From: Lutibacter maritimus
GTDB taxonomy: Bacteria > Bacteroidota > Bacteroidia > Flavobacteriales > Flavobacteriaceae
NCBI RefSeq assembly: GCF_900116115.1
Contig: NZ_FOZP01000005.1
Span: forward strand, 1 to 64,000
Direction: 5' to 3'
DNA length: 64,000 bases
Both the position numbers and the translations under genes were made by a program. Shown piece after piece: positions 37,519 to 46,628 of the stretch. The notes beneath the pieces were generated by a model. It worked only from the letters and a program-made list of their open reading frames with translations, made no database searches and was not told where the DNA came from. Position 1 is the first letter of the stretch. Every line of letters begins with the position of its first letter.

Positions 37519-40425
37519 TTATCTTTTCAATTTCTTTTTAACTTCAACTTCTTGATAAGCTTCTATAATATCACCAACTTCAATATCATTATAGTTTTTA
37601 ATTTGAAGTCCACAATCATAACCTTTAGCAACTTCTTTAGCATCATCTTTAAAACGTTTTAATGATGATAACTCTCCTGAGTGTACAACAACACTATCTC
37701 TAATAATTCTAATTTTAGAATTTCTATATATTTTTCCACTAGTTACCATACAACCAGCAATATTACCAACTTTAGAAATTTTATAAACTTCTCTAATTTC
37801 AACATTACCAGTAACTTCTTCTTTCAACTCTGGAGATAACATACCTTCCATTGCGTCTCTAAGGTCGTTAATTGCATCATAAATAATAGAGTAAGTTCTT
37901 ACATCAATTTCTTCATTATCGGCTAAAATTCTAGCATTTCCTGAAGGTCTTACGTTAAATCCAACAATAATAGCATCAGATGCTGAAGCTAACAATACAT
38001 CAGATTCTGTAATTGCACCAACTCCTTTGTGAATTATATTTACTTGAATTTCTCCAGTTGATAGTTTTTGGAACGAATCAGTTAATGCTTCAACAGAACC
38101 ATCCACATCACCTTTTAAGATAATATTTAATTCTTTAAAGTCTCCTAATGCAATTCTTCGTCCAATTTCATCTAAAGTAATATGACGTTGTGTTCTAACA
38201 GATTGTTCACGTTGTAATTGAGATCTCTTTGAAGCAATTTGTTTTGCTTCTTTTTCATCTTCAAAAATATGGAATTTATCACCTGCCTGAGGAGCTCCAT
38301 CTAAACCTAGTATTGATACTGGTGTTGATGGTCCTGCTTCTTTCATATTTTTACCTCTTTCATCAAACATAGCTTTTACTTTTCCGCTATGTTTACCAGC
38401 TAACATATAATCTCCAATTTTAAGAGTTCCTTCTTGTACTAAAATTGTTGAAACATATCCTCTACCTTTATCTAGCAAAGCTTCTACAACAGTACCAACG
38501 GCATGTTTATTAGGGTTTGCTTTTAAATCTAGCATTTCAGCTTCTAACAATACCTTTTCTAGTAATTCTTCAACACCTTGTCCTGTTTTTGCTGAAATTT
38601 CATGCGATTGTATTTTACCACCCCAATCTTCAACCAGCAAGTTCATTTGAGAAAGTTGTTCTTTAATTTTCTCAGGATTAGCAGCAGGTTTATCTACTTT
38701 GTTAATTGCAAATACAATTGGTACGCCAGCAGCTTGTGCGTGACTGATAGCTTCTTTTGTTTGAGGCATTACATCATCATCCGCAGCAATAACAATAATT
38801 ACTAAATCGGTAACTTGAGCACCACGAGCACGCATTGCTGTAAATGCTTCGTGACCAGGAGTATCTAAAAATGCAATTTTTTGTCCGCTTTTTAATTCTA
38901 CTCCATAAGCACCAATATGTTGTGTAATTCCTCCAGATTCACCGGCAATTACGTTTTCTTCTCTAATATAATCTAATAATGAAGTTTTACCGTGATCTAC
39001 GTGACCCATTACTGTAATAATTGGAGCTCTTGGTTCTAATTCAGCTTCAGTATCAACATGTTCTTCAATAGATTCTTCTACTTCAGCACCTACAAAATCA
39101 ACAGTATAATCAAATTCTTCTGCAACAATAGTTAATGTTTCAGCATCTAAACGTTGATTCATTGTAACCATCATTCCTAAAGACATACATGTAGAAATAA
39201 TTTTAGTTACAGGAATGTCCATCATTGTTGCAATTTCACTTACAGTAACAAACTCTGTTACTTTTAAAATTTTGCTTTCTGCTTCTTGTTGTTCTAAATC
39301 TTTTTCAGATTGTTGACGGTGCATATCTCTTTTATCTCTACGATATTTAGCACCTTTTCCTTTTTTAGATTTTCCTTGAAGTTTTTCTAAAGTTTCGCGT
39401 ACTTGTTTTTGTACATCTGCTTCAGATGGTTCTTCTTTTACAATAGGCTTTCTTCCACCACCACGTTGAGCGTTTCCACCTCTTGCACCAGCATTTCTGT
39501 TTTGGTCAGTTCCAGGGGTTCCTGGTTTTCTGTCATTTCCAAAAGGTGTTTTTTTAATTCTTCTACGTTTCTTTTTGTTAGCATCAGATGCAGCATCTCC
39601 TTCTTTTTTTGCAGCAGAATTTTGAGCTTGTGGTTCAGGTTTTTTCTTTTTAGGTCTTTCAAACTGTTTTAAATCGATAGTTTTTCCAGTAATTCTAGGA
39701 CCTTCTAATTTTTTATATTTTGTCTCAATAGTTTGAGGCTCACTTGGTTCAATAACTTCTTCTACTTTCTTTTTGGTTTCTTGAACTTTTGGAGCAACAT
39801 GTTGTTGCTTTTCTGGTTTTGTAAACTCTTTTTTAGGGAGAGAAGGAGTAGAAGCAACCGGAGTTTTTGGTTTTTCAGTTTCAGGAGCTTTACTAATTGT
39901 TTCGGTTTCTTTTTGTTTTTCCTCAACTATTGGAGCCTTCTCTTCAACTTTTTCAGGTTGAATTTTTACTTCCTCAATTTCTTTAGGTTTTGTTTCAGTA
40001 ATTGGCTTTTCTTCTTCTTTTTCTTGAATTTTTTCTTGAATTGGTGGTGTTGAAATTATTTCCTTTTTAGGTTCAATATCAATTTTACCAACTGTTTTTA
40101 ATTCAAGTTTATCAGCTTTTGCTTTAACAACAACTTTTTTAGCCTCTTCCTCAAGGCGTTGCTTTTCTTGCTTTTCTTCTAAAGCAATACGTAACGCTTC
40201 TTTTTCTTTTCGTTTTTCTTCACCTACTTCTTTAGAAGCAGCTTTTTTGCTTCTATCAGTTTGAAAACCATCCAATAATATTTCGTATTCTTCATTAGAA
40301 ATTTTGGTTGTTGGTCTAGCTTCAATATCAAAGCCGTGACTTGTTAAATGCTCAACAGCCCTGTCTAATGAGATATTTAATTCTCGTAATACTTTGTTTA
40401 GTCTCAATGTTTTGTTGTCAGCCAT
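37519..40425 (-). CDS. infB: Translation initiation factor IF-2
   Basis: GTPase that places initiator tRNA on the ribosome. The 968 residues start with the IF-2 N-terminal domain ([22 protein letters not shown]), then a long charged, low-complexity linker rich in E, K and P (about residues 60-350) ending in a basic Gly/Arg patch, a second IF2_N motif ([17 protein letters not shown] near 390) and the G domain with GHVDHGKT near 473, DTPGHEAF and NKVDKP. Domains II-IV follow. It is the last gene of the rimP-nusA-infB operon. Confidence 0.97.
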   Translation of the reverse strand: MADNKTLRLNKVLRELNISLDRAVEHLTSHGFDIEARPTTKISNEEYEILLDGFQTDRSKKAASKEVGEEKRKEKEALRIALEEKQEKQRLEEEAKKVVVKAKADKLELKTVGKIDIEPKKEIISTPPIQEKIQEKEEEKPITETKPKEIEEVKIQPEKVEEKAPIVEEKQKETETISKAPETEKPKTPVASTPSLPKKEFTKPEKQQHVAPKVQETKKKVEEVIEPSEPQTIETKYKKLEGPRITGKTIDLKQFERPKKKKPEPQAQNSAAKKEGDAASDANKKKRRRIKKTPFGNDRKPGTPGTDQNRNAGARGGNAQRGGGRKPIVKEEPSEADVQKQVRETLEKLQGKSKKGKGAKYRRDKRDMHRQQSEKDLEQQEAESKILKVTEFVTVSEIATMMDIPVTKIISTCMSLGMMVTMNQRLDAETLTIVAEEFDYTVDFVGAEVEESIEEHVDTEAELEPRAPIITVMGHVDHGKTSLLDYIREENVIAGESGGITQHIGAYGVELKSGQKIAFLDTPGHEAFTAMRARGAQVTDLVIIVIAADDDVMPQTKEAISHAQAAGVPIVFAINKVDKPAANPEKIKEQLSQMNLLVEDWGGKIQSHEISAKTGQGVEELLEKVLLEAEMLDLKANPNKHAVGTVVEALLDKGRGYVSTILVQEGTLKIGDYMLAGKHSGKVKAMFDERGKNMKEAGPSTPVSILGLDGAPQAGDKFHIFEDEKEAKQIASKRSQLQREQSVRTQRHITLDEIGRRIALGDFKELNIILKGDVDGSVEALTDSFQKLSTGEIQVNIIHKGVGAITESDVLLASASDAIIVGFNVRPSGNARILADNEEIDVRTYSIIYDAINDLRDAMEGMLSPELKEEVTGNVEIREVYKISKVGNIAGCMVTSGKIYRNSKIRIIRDSVVVHSGELSSLKRFKDDAKEVAKGYDCGLQIKNYNDIEVGDIIEAYQEVEVKKKLKR

Positions 40426-40469
40426 ATAGTTATTTTTTAGCCAATTATTTTGTGAAGTTTTAAAGGTTT

Positions 40470-41729
40470 TTAGTCTTCAAATTCTTCTCTTAATATTTTT
40501 TGAACCTCAATAATAGTTTCTTCTTCTAAATCGGTTCTACTTAAAAGTTCAGCTACATCTTTTTCAAGTACGCTACGCGCAGTATCTAAACCTATTTTTT
40601 TAAATTCTTGAATTACCCAAGCATCTATTTCATCAGAGAATTCTGTTAATTCAACATCATCTTCTGCTTCAACACCTTCTCTTTGAACATCTAGTTCATA
40701 ACCTGTTAATTGAGAGGCTAATCGGATGTTTACACCATTCTTTCCAATTGCTTTTGAAACTTCTTCTGGTTGTAAAAATACATCAACTCTTCCTTTTTTG
40801 CCATCTTCTCTTCCTTCTTCTTCATGAATTTTCATTGAAGCTACTTTTGCAGGACTTAAAGCACGTGCAATATACAATTGGGTATTTTTTGTAAAATTAA
40901 TTACATCAATATTTTCGTTTCCTAATTCACGAACAATTCCATGAATACGAGATCCTTTCATTCCAACACACGCTCCAACAGGATCAATTCTATCATCGTA
41001 AGAATCAACGGCTACTTTTGCTTTTTCACCAGGTATTCTTGCAACACCTTCAATAGTAATTAAACCATCAAATACTTCTGGAATTTCTTGTTCAAATAAC
41101 TTTTCTAAAAATTGTGGTGATGTTCTTGAAAGAATTATAACAGGTTTGTTTCCTCGTAATTCAACAGTTTTTACAATTCCTCTTACTGAATCACCTTTTC
41201 TAAAATAGTCTGAACGTATTTGTTCGCTTTTTGGCAAAACTATTTCATTTCCATCATCATCCAACAAAATTACAGCATTATGACGAATATGATGTACTTC
41301 TGCGCTATAAAGATCGCCTTCTAAATCTTTAAAGTGTTTAAAAGTGTTTGTACTGTCATGTTCGTGAATTTTTGAAATTAGATTTTGACGTAAGGCTAAA
41401 ATTGCTCTTCTCCCTAAGTCAATTAATTTAACTTCTTCCGAAACATCTTCACCAATTTCAAAATCTGGTTCAATTTTTCTAGCTTCGCTAAGCTCAATTT
41501 CTTCATTATCATCTTCCGACATACCATCAGCAACAACAACTCTGTTTCGCCAAATTTCTAAATCTCCTTTATCTGGATTTATAATAATATCAAAGTTATC
41601 ATCTGATCCAAATTTTCTTTTTAAAGCTGCTCTAAAAACTTCTTCTAAAATTGCCATTAAGGTAACTCTATCAATATTTTTATCTCCTTTAAATTCTGAA
41701 AATGATTCAATTAATGCTAAATTTTCCAT
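40470..41729 (-). CDS. nusA: Transcription termination/antitermination factor NusA
   Basis: RNA polymerase-associated factor controlling pausing and termination. The 419-residue protein has the N-terminal RNAP-binding domain, an S1 domain ([15 protein letters not shown]), then two KH domains: [11 protein letters not shown] near residue 255 and the second with [13 protein letters not shown] near 325. It ends with a short acidic tail and lacks the C-terminal acidic repeats of E. coli NusA, which is usual in this phylum. It starts 13 bp after rimP. Confidence 0.96.
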   Translation of the reverse strand: MENLALIESFSEFKGDKNIDRVTLMAILEEVFRAALKRKFGSDDNFDIIINPDKGDLEIWRNRVVVADGMSEDDNEEIELSEARKIEPDFEIGEDVSEEVKLIDLGRRAILALRQNLISKIHEHDSTNTFKHFKDLEGDLYSAEVHHIRHNAVILLDDDGNEIVLPKSEQIRSDYFRKGDSVRGIVKTVELRGNKPVIILSRTSPQFLEKLFEQEIPEVFDGLITIEGVARIPGEKAKVAVDSYDDRIDPVGACVGMKGSRIHGIVRELGNENIDVINFTKNTQLYIARALSPAKVASMKIHEEEGREDGKKGRVDVFLQPEEVSKAIGKNGVNIRLASQLTGYELDVQREGVEAEDDVELTEFSDEIDAWVIQEFKKIGLDTARSVLEKDVAELLSRTDLEEETIIEVQKILREEFED

Positions 41730-41741
41730 TCACTCTCTTTA

Positions 41742-42206
41742 TTAAAATATTATTTTCACTTTTGCTTCTGCAATATCGTCAAATGATACTGTTGTTGTTT
41801 TTACTACGGTAATTTTTCCTTTACCAATAGGTTTTGGTTCTCGTGTTTTCCATTCTAACTCAATACCGCTAGGTAAAACTTTTTTAAGTATACCTTCAAG
41901 TTTTGAATTATCTTTTAACCTAATTGTTAATGTTCTGTTTATATTTTTTACAAACTGTCTGTTAACTTTAATAGGTTGTGCTACATCAGGTGTAGTTACT
42001 TCTAATGAGAAATCTTCTTCTTCTCTATCTAAATTATGTTCTACACCTCTACTAACTCTAATGCATTCATTTAGCGAAACTCCTTTATCACCATCAATTT
42101 CTACATAAATTTTATTTTCAGGTAAGAATTGAAGGTCAATTAAGAACAATTCACTATTTTCAGCAATAGCAATGTCTACTAAATTTTTAATTTTCTCTTT
42201 ATCCAT
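41742..42206 (-). CDS. rimP: Ribosome maturation factor RimP
   Basis: Assists 30S subunit maturation. The 154-residue protein has the RimP N-terminal alpha/beta domain (FLIDLQFLPENKIYVEIDGDKGVSLNEC, containing the conserved acidic residues) and the C-terminal SH3-like domain starting near EVTTPDVAQPIK. It is the first gene of the rimP-nusA-infB operon, and its ATG stands 12 nt downstream of the stem of a terminator-like hairpin. Confidence 0.93.
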   Translation of the reverse strand: MDKEKIKNLVDIAIAENSELFLIDLQFLPENKIYVEIDGDKGVSLNECIRVSRGVEHNLDREEEDFSLEVTTPDVAQPIKVNRQFVKNINRTLTIRLKDNSKLEGILKKVLPSGIELEWKTREPKPIGKGKITVVKTTTVSFDDIAEAKVKIIF

Positions 42207-42210
42207 TTTT

Positions 42211-42238
42211 ATAAAAAGAGGGGACTTATTGTCCCCTC
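42211..42238 (-). promoter_or_regulatory. Terminator-like hairpin in the rimP-nusA-infB leader (candidate attenuator)
   Basis: On the - strand GAGGGGAC, a 5-nt loop AATAA, GTCCCCTC and then TTTTTAT form a textbook intrinsic terminator. It lies between the promoter and the first gene, with no - strand gene upstream whose transcript it could end, so its role should be in controlling this operon. A purine-rich AAGGAGG lies inside the left arm. Confidence 0.65.
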
Positions 42239-42266
42239 CTTATCCTCTAAATCGTAATAATTCTGT

Positions 42267-42275
42267 GCAAATATA
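42267..42275 (-). promoter_or_regulatory. Promoter -7 element of the rimP operon
   Basis: On the - strand TATATTTGC matches TAnnTTTG exactly. A TTG at the right distance upstream is not evident. Initiation about 7 nt downstream gives a leader of about 55 nt that contains the hairpin. Confidence 0.5.
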
Positions 42276-42366
42276 GTAACAATTTTTTAATTGATAAAAA
42301 ATCATCCATATTATTAATTTAAAATTATTAACTTTACATTAAACGGAATAATATTAAATAGCTAAT

Positions 42367-43197
42367 ATGAAGAGTATTTTAGTCCCTGTAGATTTTTCAA
42401 AGCAAGCAGAATATGCTGCTAAAGTTGCATCGGTAATTGCCAAACAAACAAATGCAAAAATATTTTTATTGCATATGTTAGAGTTGCCTACTGGTATTAT
42501 TGATCCAGCTAGTTTTGGATCAGCCAATAATTCTCCAACAGCTTTATTGTTTTTGAAAAGAGCTCATGAAAAATTTGAAGATTTTAAGAAATCATCTTTT
42601 TTAAAAGGTGTTAAAGTTGAAGATTCTGTACAATTTCATAAGGCATATGATGGAATTATTGACGAAAGTGTGAAACAAGGAGCTGATTTAATTGTTATGG
42701 GATCTAAAGGAGCTTCAGGTATTGAAGAAATGTTAGTTGGTTCTAATACTGAAAAAGTGGTTAGAAATTCTGAAATCCCTGTGTTAGTTGTTAAAGAAGA
42801 TATTTCTAATTTTAAAATTGAAAATATTGTTTTTGCTTCAAACTTTAAATATGATAAAAGATCGGCATTTCAAAAAATATTGAATTTTGCGCAACTTTTT
42901 AATGCTAAATTACATTTATTAAAAATTAATACTATTCATAATTTTGAAACTACTAAAGATTCAAGTGATGCAATTCGTAATTTTATAAATGATTTTGATT
43001 TGGGTGATTTTTCACTAAACATATATAATGATGTTTCTATTGAGTTAGGAATTTTAAATTTCTCAAAGGTTATAGATGCAGATATTATTTTACTAAATAC
43101 TCATGGAAGAAGAGGATTAGCTCATTTATTTAATGGAAGTATTGGTGAAGACTTAACAAATCATGCCAAGTTACCTGTGCTAACATTTAAATTATAA
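42367..43197 (+). CDS. Universal stress protein, two UspA domains
   Basis: A cytoplasmic protein of 276 residues made of two tandem Usp domains. The first starts MKSILVPVDFSKQAEYAA and has the GSKGASGIEEMLVGSNTEKV nucleotide-binding segment near residue 118. The second starts at IENIVFASNF near 155 and ends in LLNTHGRRGLAHLFNGSIGED. Function is generic stress survival; the partner is unknown. It stands alone, divergent from rimP, with its own terminator. Confidence 0.9.
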   Translation: MKSILVPVDFSKQAEYAAKVASVIAKQTNAKIFLLHMLELPTGIIDPASFGSANNSPTALLFLKRAHEKFEDFKKSSFLKGVKVEDSVQFHKAYDGIIDESVKQGADLIVMGSKGASGIEEMLVGSNTEKVVRNSEIPVLVVKEDISNFKIENIVFASNFKYDKRSAFQKILNFAQLFNAKLHLLKINTIHNFETTKDSSDAIRNFINDFDLGDFSLNIYNDVSIELGILNFSKVIDADIILLNTHGRRGLAHLFNGSIGEDLTNHAKLPVLTFKL

Positions 43198-43242
43198 AAA
43201 GTAAAAAAAGGGAGATTTTAAAATCCCCTTTTTTTACTTTTT
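43196..43242. terminator. Bidirectional terminator between usp and nadE
   Basis: A long, nearly perfect stem of more than 20 bp with one bulged A at 43213; core GGG...GATTTT / AAAATCCCC, with A-rich left and T-rich right arms. It serves the convergent genes on both sides. Confidence 0.88.
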
Positions 43243-43257
43243 ATAATTTATTGGATT

Positions 43258-44046
43258 TTATTTTAATTCTTTTGGAATCTCACACACTGGAATTGGATCC
43301 ATTTTATGTTTGTTTGCTTTGTTGCGTTGTTTGTAAATTTTAAATACTTCTTTTTCTCTACTAGTAAAATCAGATTCTGTTTTGCCTAATTCATCTTGTA
43401 TCATTGCCCATTCTAATTCGTCATAACTAGCACCAATTTGGTCTTCATCGGTTCTGCTATCACCAAATAATCCGTCGGTAGGTTGTGCAATTTGGATAGA
43501 GTTTGGAACATTTAAAAAGGCTGCAATTTTGTATACTTCAGACTTCATTAAATCGGCAATCGGACTTAAATCTACGCCGCCATCACCATATTTTGTGTAA
43601 AATCCAACACCAAAATCCTCTACTTTATTACCAGTTCCGGCAACTAAATAACCGTGTAAACCTGCCAAATAATACAATGTTGACATTCTTAAACGCGCAC
43701 GTGTATTTGCTAAACTCATGGCAACAGTAGCTTCATTTTCAATTGTTGGAACAGCCTTTTTAAAATTATCAAAAGTTGTGGTTAAATTTATTTCAACAGA
43801 TGCAACGTTATTAAAATTGTTTTTTAATTGAGTAATATGTTCTCTCCCTCTTGAAACCTGATTTTCGGCTTGGTGTATTGGCATTTCAACACATAATACA
43901 GGAAATCCAGTTTTTGCACAAAGTGTTGATGTTACTGCAGAATCAATTCCTCCAGAAATTCCAACAACAAATCCGTTTACTTTTGCATTTGTTGCATAAT
44001 CTTTTAGCCAAGTAACAATATATTCAACAACTTTTTCAGTATTCAT
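43258..44046 (-). CDS. nadE: NH3-dependent NAD+ synthetase
   Basis: Converts deamido-NAD to NAD with ATP and ammonia. The 262-residue protein has the PP-loop motif GISGGIDSAV near residue 28, the substrate-binding segment GTGNKVEDFGVGFYTKYGDGG near 138 and the C-terminal QPTDGLFGDSRTDEDQIG. It has no glutaminase domain, so it needs free ammonia. It is divergent from gldB across a 60-bp spacer. Confidence 0.95.
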   Translation of the reverse strand: MNTEKVVEYIVTWLKDYATNAKVNGFVVGISGGIDSAVTSTLCAKTGFPVLCVEMPIHQAENQVSRGREHITQLKNNFNNVASVEINLTTTFDNFKKAVPTIENEATVAMSLANTRARLRMSTLYYLAGLHGYLVAGTGNKVEDFGVGFYTKYGDGGVDLSPIADLMKSEVYKIAAFLNVPNSIQIAQPTDGLFGDSRTDEDQIGASYDELEWAMIQDELGKTESDFTSREKEVFKIYKQRNKANKHKMDPIPVCEIPKELK

Positions 44047-44106
44047 AATTAAACTTTTTTAGTAATTTTAGCGTTTTAAAAAAATAGAATGTAAATATAA
44101 AAATTA

Positions 44107-45066
44107 ATGAATAAAATTTTTGGTATTATAGTTATAATATTCACAATTGTTTCTTGTAAAAATGATACAAAACCCTTTGTAGATGTATCTAATATTAATG
44201 TTGATGTGAAAATTGATAGGTTTGAACAGCAGTTTTATACAGAAAATGGCACTAATTTAGATAAGTTAAAAAATAAATATTCGTATTTATTTCCTGCTCA
44301 AAATCCAGATAGCATTTGGCTTCAAAAAATTAATGATAGTGAAGAGCAAATATTGTATAAAAAATCTCAAGAGGTTTTTAAAAATTTTGACGATGAAGAG
44401 GCTCAAATAGAAAACCTTTTTAAGCATATTACATATTATCATCCAACTTTTAAATCACCAAAAATAATTACGTTAATTACCAATTTAGATTATAATAATA
44501 AAATAATGTATGCAGATAGTTTATTGTTTATTTCATTAGATATGTATTTGGGTAAAAAGGATGAAGTTTACAAAGACTTTCCTGAATATTTATCTAAAAA
44601 TTACGATAAATCTCAATTAATAGTAGACATTGCCAAAGCAATAAGCGAACGTTTTTTAATATCAAATAGAAATAGGCAATTTATTGATGAAATGATTAAT
44701 GAAGGAAAAAAATTATATTTATTGGATAGTTATTTACCTGATGTTTCTGATGCTCAAAAAATTGGATATTCAAATGATGAAATAGAATGGGTTACTTTAA
44801 ATGAAACCCAAATTTGGACCTATTTTATAGAAAATAATTTACTATATAGTGCTGATGATCAATTAAATAAACGCTTTATTGAAAATGCGCCATTCTCAAA
44901 ATTTTATATAAATATTGATAAAGAATCGCCTGGAAGAGTAGGTGTTTGGCTTGGTTGGCAAATAGTGCGTTCTTATATGAATAATAATAATGTAACTTTG
45001 CAGCAACTTTTGCAAACAAATGCAAACGAAATTTTTAAAAAATCTAAATACAAACCAAAAAAGTAA
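44107..45066 (+). CDS. gldB: Gliding motility lipoprotein GldB
   Basis: Required for gliding in Flavobacterium; located in the cell envelope. The 319-residue protein has a lipoprotein signal ending in TIVSC (Cys17). FERFEQQFY-like text appears as DRFEQQFYTENG near residue 37, and the PGRVGVWLGWQIVRSYM segment near 280 is a strong GldB signature. Its stop codon overlaps the gldC ATG region by one base, the known gldB-gldC arrangement. Confidence 0.92.
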   Translation: MNKIFGIIVIIFTIVSCKNDTKPFVDVSNINVDVKIDRFEQQFYTENGTNLDKLKNKYSYLFPAQNPDSIWLQKINDSEEQILYKKSQEVFKNFDDEEAQIENLFKHITYYHPTFKSPKIITLITNLDYNNKIMYADSLLFISLDMYLGKKDEVYKDFPEYLSKNYDKSQLIVDIAKAISERFLISNRNRQFIDEMINEGKKLYLLDSYLPDVSDAQKIGYSNDEIEWVTLNETQIWTYFIENNLLYSADDQLNKRFIENAPFSKFYINIDKESPGRVGVWLGWQIVRSYMNNNNVTLQQLLQTNANEIFKKSKYKPKK

Positions 45067-45404
45067 TGGCTGTAAAACAAACTTCAAAAATTGAATTTAT
45101 TGTAGGATTAGATGAAAATAAAGTTCCAGAAAAATTAAATTGGACAGCCAATGATGGAGCTATTAAAAATGAAGAAGCAAAGGCTTTATTAATTGCTGTT
45201 TGGGATCATAAAGCTAAGGAAACTTTGCGTATGGATTTATGGACAAAAGATATGCCTGTTGATGAAATGAAACAATTTTTTCATCAAACTTTAGTCACTA
45301 TGGCCGATACTTTTGAAACAGCTACCAATGATGCAAAAATGAGTGCAACTATGCGTGATTTTTGTGATTATTTTGCAGAAAAATTAGAACTTAAAAAAAA
45401 CTAA
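45066..45404 (+). CDS. gldC: Gliding motility protein GldC
   Basis: A 112-residue cytoplasmic protein that assists gliding. KIEFIVGLDENKVPEKLNW and the DLWTKDMPVDEMKQFFHQTL segment match GldC. It follows gldB with a one-base overlap. Its TAA stop overlaps the stop of the convergent HPPK fusion gene, leaving no space for a terminator between the two. Confidence 0.93.
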   Translation: MAVKQTSKIEFIVGLDENKVPEKLNWTANDGAIKNEEAKALLIAVWDHKAKETLRMDLWTKDMPVDEMKQFFHQTLVTMADTFETATNDAKMSATMRDFCDYFAEKLELKKN

Positions 45405-46528
45405 TTAGCAGTTTTAATTAAATCAATAATTTCTTTGTAATCAGTTGGGTTTGCAAGAAAATCTTTATCAGAAACATCAATAATTAATGTGTTTAAATTT
45501 TCTTCGGTATTTATAAAAGTGGCATATCCTTTATGAATTTTATCTAAATATTCTGGAGCAATATTTTGTTCATAATCACGACCTCTTTTTTTAATGTTCT
45601 CAATTAAACGTGGTGTGTTTTGGTATAAATAAATGTATAAATCTGGTTTAGAAATTTCTTTATACATAATATCAAACATTTTTCTGTATAAAAAATATTC
45701 TTCTTTTTGCAACGTAACTTGCGCAAAAATTAAGGATTTAAATATGTAATAATCAGATACGATAAAGTTTTTAAATAAATCAAATTGTGCCAAATCATCC
45801 GATAATTGTTGATATCTATCAGCCAAAAAACTCATTTCTAGCGGAAAAGCGTAACGTTCATTATCTTCATAAAATTTTGGTAAAAACGGATTGTCTGCAA
45901 AACGTTCTAAAACTATTTTAGCATTAAAATCTTCAGCAATCTTAGTAGCCAACGTAGTTTTTCCCGCGCCAATATTTCCTTCAATAGCTATGTAGTTATA
46001 TTTTTCCGATAAACAAATTGGTCGGGTAAGTTTTAAGTCTAATTTTTCAATTGCACTTTCATCATCGCAATTGCTTAAGCAAACCTGAATGCGTTGTTTT
46101 TCAATAGGATGAATAAAATTTGGAGCTATTTCAGAAAGCGGAACCATCACAAATTTTCTTTTTAACATTTCTTTATGAGGTACCATTAATTCTTGAGAAA
46201 TAATTATTTCAGTATCAAAAAGTAAAACATCAATATCTATAGTTCTAGCTTGGTAACCAGCTTCCGTTTTTCTATTTCTTCCTAACTCTAATTCAATTTT
46301 TTGAATAGCAATTAGTAAATTTTCTGGATTTAAACCAGTAGCAACTTGTATACATATATTATAAAATTCATCACTATTAAAACCCCAGGCAGCAGTTTTA
46401 TAAACCGATGAAATTTTAACAACATTTCCAATTTTTTCAGCTACTAAATTAACTGCAAGCTGTAAATTTTCAGCTTTATTACCAAGGTTACTTCCCAGAG
46501 ATAAATATGTAGTTCTAACTATTTGCAT
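45401..46528 (-). CDS. folK: Fusion of HPPK (FolK) and deoxynucleoside kinase
   Basis: A 375-residue bifunctional protein. Residues 1-165 are 6-hydroxymethyl-dihydropterin pyrophosphokinase: TYLSLGSNLGNKAENL at the start, ELELGRNRKTEAGYQARTIDIDVLLF near 95 and PHKEMLKRKFVMVPL near 130. From about residue 170 a deoxynucleoside kinase follows, with the P-loop IEGNIGAGKTTLA, ERFADNPFL, and KKRGRDYE. The first half makes the folate precursor, and the second salvages deoxynucleosides. The fusion seems real, as there is no stop or start between the halves. A separate deoxynucleoside kinase is encoded at 63243. Confidence 0.93.
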   Translation of the reverse strand: MQIVRTTYLSLGSNLGNKAENLQLAVNLVAEKIGNVVKISSVYKTAAWGFNSDEFYNICIQVATGLNPENLLIAIQKIELELGRNRKTEAGYQARTIDIDVLLFDTEIIISQELMVPHKEMLKRKFVMVPLSEIAPNFIHPIEKQRIQVCLSNCDDESAIEKLDLKLTRPICLSEKYNYIAIEGNIGAGKTTLATKIAEDFNAKIVLERFADNPFLPKFYEDNERYAFPLEMSFLADRYQQLSDDLAQFDLFKNFIVSDYYIFKSLIFAQVTLQKEEYFLYRKMFDIMYKEISKPDLYIYLYQNTPRLIENIKKRGRDYEQNIAPEYLDKIHKGYATFINTEENLNTLIIDVSDKDFLANPTDYKEIIDLIKTAN

Positions 46529-46568
46529 AAAGTGAGTACAAAGAAAAGAAAAGTATTATTTAAAAATA

Positions 46569-46576
46569 TATCTTTG
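46569..46576 (+). promoter_or_regulatory. Promoter -7 element of sppA
   Basis: TATCTTTG matches TAnnTTTG about 50 bp upstream of the sppA ATG, within the 100-bp divergent spacer. No TTG occurs at the usual distance, so this is a weak call. Confidence 0.4.
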
Positions 46577-46628
46577 CCTCTCAACTTATAAACATTTGTG
46601 TTTTTTTACACAAGAAAATTAATTTACT

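Noticed and set aside
39403-40053. Phe/Ser-rich frames antisense to the infB linker
   Set aside because: These are the complement of Lys/Glu-rich codons in the IF-2 linker; low complexity, not genes.
42231-42241. AAGGAGG on the - strand as a Shine-Dalgarno site for rimP
   Set aside because: It is about 30 nt from the ATG and inside the hairpin stem; Bacteroidetes rarely rely on such sites.
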